From positions 1-22,273 of the forward strand of contig SHXF01000069.1 in NCBI GenBank assembly GCA_009693435.1: a stretch of DNA of 22,273 nt, in the 5' to 3' direction. Made by a program: the position numbers and the translations under genes. The notes below the pieces were generated by a model, which was not told where the DNA came from, ran no database searches, and worked only from the letters and a program-made list of their open reading frames with translations. This document shows positions 19,942 to 22,273 of this stretch, in pieces. Each line of letters starts with the position of its first letter. Position 1 is the stretch's first letter. Source of the DNA: Betaproteobacteria bacterium (GTDB taxonomy: Bacteria > Pseudomonadota > Gammaproteobacteria > Burkholderiales > SG8-39).

Positions 19942-22273
19942 TTAGCCGCATGTCACTGACTTCGCTGCAGCCGGCTTCGCGGCCGGTTTTGTGGCCCCAG
20001 GATCTTCAGCTTCCGGCTTGGGTTTGGGCTTCGCGGTCCCTCCACCCGACGGCGTACCATCCTTGGGGTCGGGGTCCGACGAAGTCGAGCCGAATTGTCC
20101 CGGTCCGCCGCCCGTCGTCTGACCGGTGGCGCCGAGCGTCAATGTCACCACTGCGCCCGATCCGTCAGCCGGAGTAGATACGGCCGCGGTCGTGCTGGAC
20201 TGGCTGGTCGTCGATTGCGCCGCGGTAGTCGACTGCGTGGTCGTGACGATGGCGGTGGTCAACGCGTCCACCAGATTCTTCGTCGTGACGACCGGGTCGG
20301 AAGTTACCACCGGCGTCACGACCGGCGCCGGTGCATCGGTGAACGCATTGCCGGTGGTCGCGTCGGTGATGGTGAACTTGCCCTCTATGGTCGCATCGAG
20401 CGCACTCACCTGTGTGGTGAGGTTGGCGTTGCCGCCGGCGACGATGATGCCGCTCTTGCCGATCATGTTCGCACCGGTGAATCCCGCAGCCGAACCGATG
20501 CCCTGGCCGGCGGTGACAGCGACAGTGCCCGTGGCGCCGGCGTTGAGGCTGGCGAGGGTCAAGTTGCCCGCCGGCGCTGCGTAACCGATGCTGCCGCCGC
20601 CTGAGCTCGTGGTTGCAGCCGAACCCATGCCTAGCGAACCGCGTTGCGCGAATGCGGAGATGTTGCCGCCGTTGCTCGCCACGGCGGCGTTCTGCGTCAG
20701 GTTGTCGCCCGCTGCCAGGCCGATGGTACCGCCGCCGGTGCTGGTGACGTTGCCCGAGAGGGTCAGGTTGCTGTTCGATCCCGCCGCGCCTCCGGCCGTG
20801 AGGGAAATATTTTTCGTTGCCGTCACCCCACCGCTGCCGATGGTAAGCGGGCTGTGGGCGTGTATCCCGGCGTCGCCATTAATTGCGATCACCGCGCCGG
20901 TGGTGGTCACGCCGCCAGTGTTGTCGACCAGGACGTTGCCGTTGGCGTTGCTGATGCCGGTGATGTCCAGCACCCCGGTGTTGACCAGGTTGATGTTGCC
21001 CGAGCCGATGTTGGCGGCGTTGAAGGTGTTGATCTGGTTGCCGGCGTTGCCCAGGTCCGCGCCTGTCACCGACAAGGTGATCAATGACGGCGAGACGATG
21101 GGCGCGGTCTGCGTGATGCCGCCCGCTTTCGCCGTCAGCGAAACCGCCGGCGCGCTCAGGCTGCCGACGACCAGGTTGCCGGTGGTTTGCGTGATCGCAG
21201 CCTTGCCCTGGGCGCCGACGACGATGCTGCCGCCCGTCTGATTGAAGCTGTCGCTGACCGTAAGGTTGCCTGCTGTCAGCGCGCCACCGGTTTGCGCAAG
21301 CCCCCCGGCAGTGACCGCGCCACTTACGCCGAGCGTGCCGCCGGCGAGCGCCAGCGTCTGCGTGCTGGTGAGCGTGCCTGCTGTTAGTGCGCCATTGGAT
21401 TGGGTGAGCCCCGCGGTAACGAGCGCACCGCTCACGCTCAGCGTGCCGCTACTGAATGCCAGCGACTGGCTTCCATTGAGCGATTGCAAGGTTGTATTGG
21501 CGACCTTGTCGTCGAAGGTCACAACGACGTTGGCGGCACCTGGCAGGGATACGGCCAGAACGTTGTTACCATCGGGGAGGGCATCCCAGTTGTCGGGATT
21601 GCTCCAATCGCCGCTGGCGGGTGCCTTCCAGGTGGAGAGGGGGCGCACCGTGATGGCACCGCCAGTAATGTTCAGCGGACCACCCGCCGCTGCCTGCAGG
21701 CCATACACCGGGACCCCGCCGTTTGTGGCCTGGATCGCGCCCGTGACCGTTGCGGTGATCAATTTGTCGGTGCCGACATTCTTGTTGTCGTACGCAAACG
21801 TCCCTGCGATGACTGCAGAATCGCCGTAAATGGTGCTGCCGGTAAACGACCCGCCATTGAAGGCGGTGGTGCCGTCATATTCCTTGCTGGTGCTGCCGCT
21901 GCTGCCCAGGGTGAGCGCCAGGGACGGACTTTCCTTGTACAGCAGGCCGTTCCCGACCGTCTGTGTCTGTACCGACGTCGATCCGTAAGTTGCGTTGTAT
22001 TGTCGGAAGCTTGCGGATAAACCGCCCAGCGTGTCGTTGGCCGGGCTCTGCGACCAGAGCAGCCAGCGTCCATTGGGTGTGGTGAGCGTGGCGGAAACGT
22101 TGGTGATGGAATTGCCCGCCAGTTGCAGCGCATCTCCCGCGAACCCGGAACTGATTACCGCGCCGTTCTTCAGCATCAGCCCGCCGTTATTGACGATTTC
22201 GATCGTGCCCGTGTCATTGCTGACGTTGTCGATCAGCAACTGCGACTTGGTGTTCGCGAGCTTGACGTCGCCG
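19942..22273 (-). CDS. C-terminal part of a large YDG/MBG-type filamentous adhesin, partial
   Basis: The open frame runs to the right edge, so only the last 776 residues are seen. It reads as a Gly/Asn/Thr/Ser-rich beta-helix protein of the haemagglutinin type, probably secreted by a two-partner system. A YDG/MBG module is visible around 21600-21890 (SKEYDGTTAFNGGSF, FAYDNKNVGTDKL). Around 21220-21450 two repeats of roughly 35 residues share VSGA..TAG and GALTAG. The C-terminus changes to a Ser/Thr-rich linker with many TTT, then KPKPKPEAEDPG and KPAAKPAAAK, ending SVTCG. That charged, Pro/Lys-rich tail with a final Cys may hold the protein at the outer membrane. The FecR gene follows. No secretion partner lies in the window. 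Confidence 0.85.
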   Translation of the reverse strand, partial: GDVKLANTKSQLLIDNVSNDTGTIEIVNNGGLMLKNGAVISSGFAGDALQLAGNSITNVSATLTTPNGRWLLWSQSPANDTLGGLSASFRQYNATYGSTSVQTQTVGNGLLYKESPSLALTLGSSGSTSKEYDGTTAFNGGSFTGSTIYGDSAVIAGTFAYDNKNVGTDKLITATVTGAIQATNGGVPVYGLQAAAGGPLNITGGAITVRPLSTWKAPASGDWSNPDNWDALPDGNNVLAVSLPGAANVVVTFDDKVANTTLQSLNGSQSLAFSSGTLSVSGALVTAGLTQSNGALTAGTLTSTQTLALAGGTLGVSGAVTAGGLAQTGGALTAGNLTVSDSFNQTGGSIVVGAQGKAAITQTTGNLVVGSLSAPAVSLTAKAGGITQTAPIVSPSLITLSVTGADLGNAGNQINTFNAANIGSGNINLVNTGVLDITGISNANGNVLVDNTGGVTTTGAVIAINGDAGIHAHSPLTIGSGGVTATKNISLTAGGAAGSNSNLTLSGNVTSTGGGTIGLAAGDNLTQNAAVASNGGNISAFAQRGSLGMGSAATTSSGGGSIGYAAPAGNLTLASLNAGATGTVAVTAGQGIGSAAGFTGANMIGKSGIIVAGGNANLTTQVSALDATIEGKFTITDATTGNAFTDAPAPVVTPVVTSDPVVTTKNLVDALTTAIVTTTQSTTAAQSTTSQSSTTAAVSTPADGSGAVVTLTLGATGQTTGGGPGQFGSTSSDPDPKDGTPSGGGTAKPKPKPEAEDPGATKPAAKPAAAKSVTCG

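Overview
The window looks like chromosomal DNA of a GC-rich betaproteobacterium, most likely Burkholderiales. The main evidence is three orphan Bug/TctC-type periplasmic solute-binding proteins, a gene expansion typical of that order, plus GC-rich codon use and dispersed palindromic repeats of the dRS3/REP kind. No rRNA, tRNA, IS element, CRISPR array or dedicated transcriptional regulator of the LysR, GntR, MarR or IclR type was found.

Layout. (1) 1-1680: an edge fragment, a 40-residue signal-peptide microprotein, a dRS3-like inverted repeat, a secreted SAM-methyltransferase and a repeat-rich gap. (2) 1681-6639, minus strand: an acid-catabolism operon read as Bug, CitE-like lyase, CaiB/BaiF CoA-transferase and GMC oxidoreductase, with a possible 13-residue leader peptide ahead of Bug. 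(3) 6961-8022, plus strand and divergent: a homologue of 2,5-dihydroxypyridine dioxygenase NicX. (4) 8070-8749: a VapBC-type toxin-antitoxin pair with an operator palindrome. (5) 8807-9043: six units of a 41-bp tandem repeat. (6) 9132-10064, minus: a LigB-type class III extradiol dioxygenase in which one metal-ligand His position is Gln. (7) 10272-11506, plus: an EamA permease overlapped by a small GIY-YIG-like ORF. (8) 11463-12686: two 161-bp imperfect direct repeats bracketing a small protein plus nucleotidyltransferase pair. (9) 12685-16753, plus: Rieske oxygenase, Bug, SnoaL-like protein, Bug. (10) 16813-17630: a DUF4258/XRE toxin-antitoxin pair. (11) 17700-19090: a DsbA-like protein (CPIC active site) divergent from a secreted rhodanese-like protein. 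(12) 19199-22273, minus: a FecR-domain protein preceded by the C-terminal part of a large YDG/MBG-containing adhesin that runs off the right edge.

How it may work together (inference). Two ring-cleaving dioxygenases and a ring-hydroxylating Rieske enzyme, with Bug binding proteins, an EamA permease and CoA-transferase/lyase steps, suggest uptake and breakdown of an aromatic or N-heteroaromatic acid: hydroxylation, ring cleavage, CoA activation, C-C cleavage. The substrate cannot be read from sequence. Three toxin-antitoxin-like modules and several repeat families lie between the catabolic units, so the region looks assembled from blocks. The most unusual structure is the repeat-bracketed module at 11463-12686: its right copy carries the likely Rieske promoter, and its left copy is a decayed version of the same DNA.
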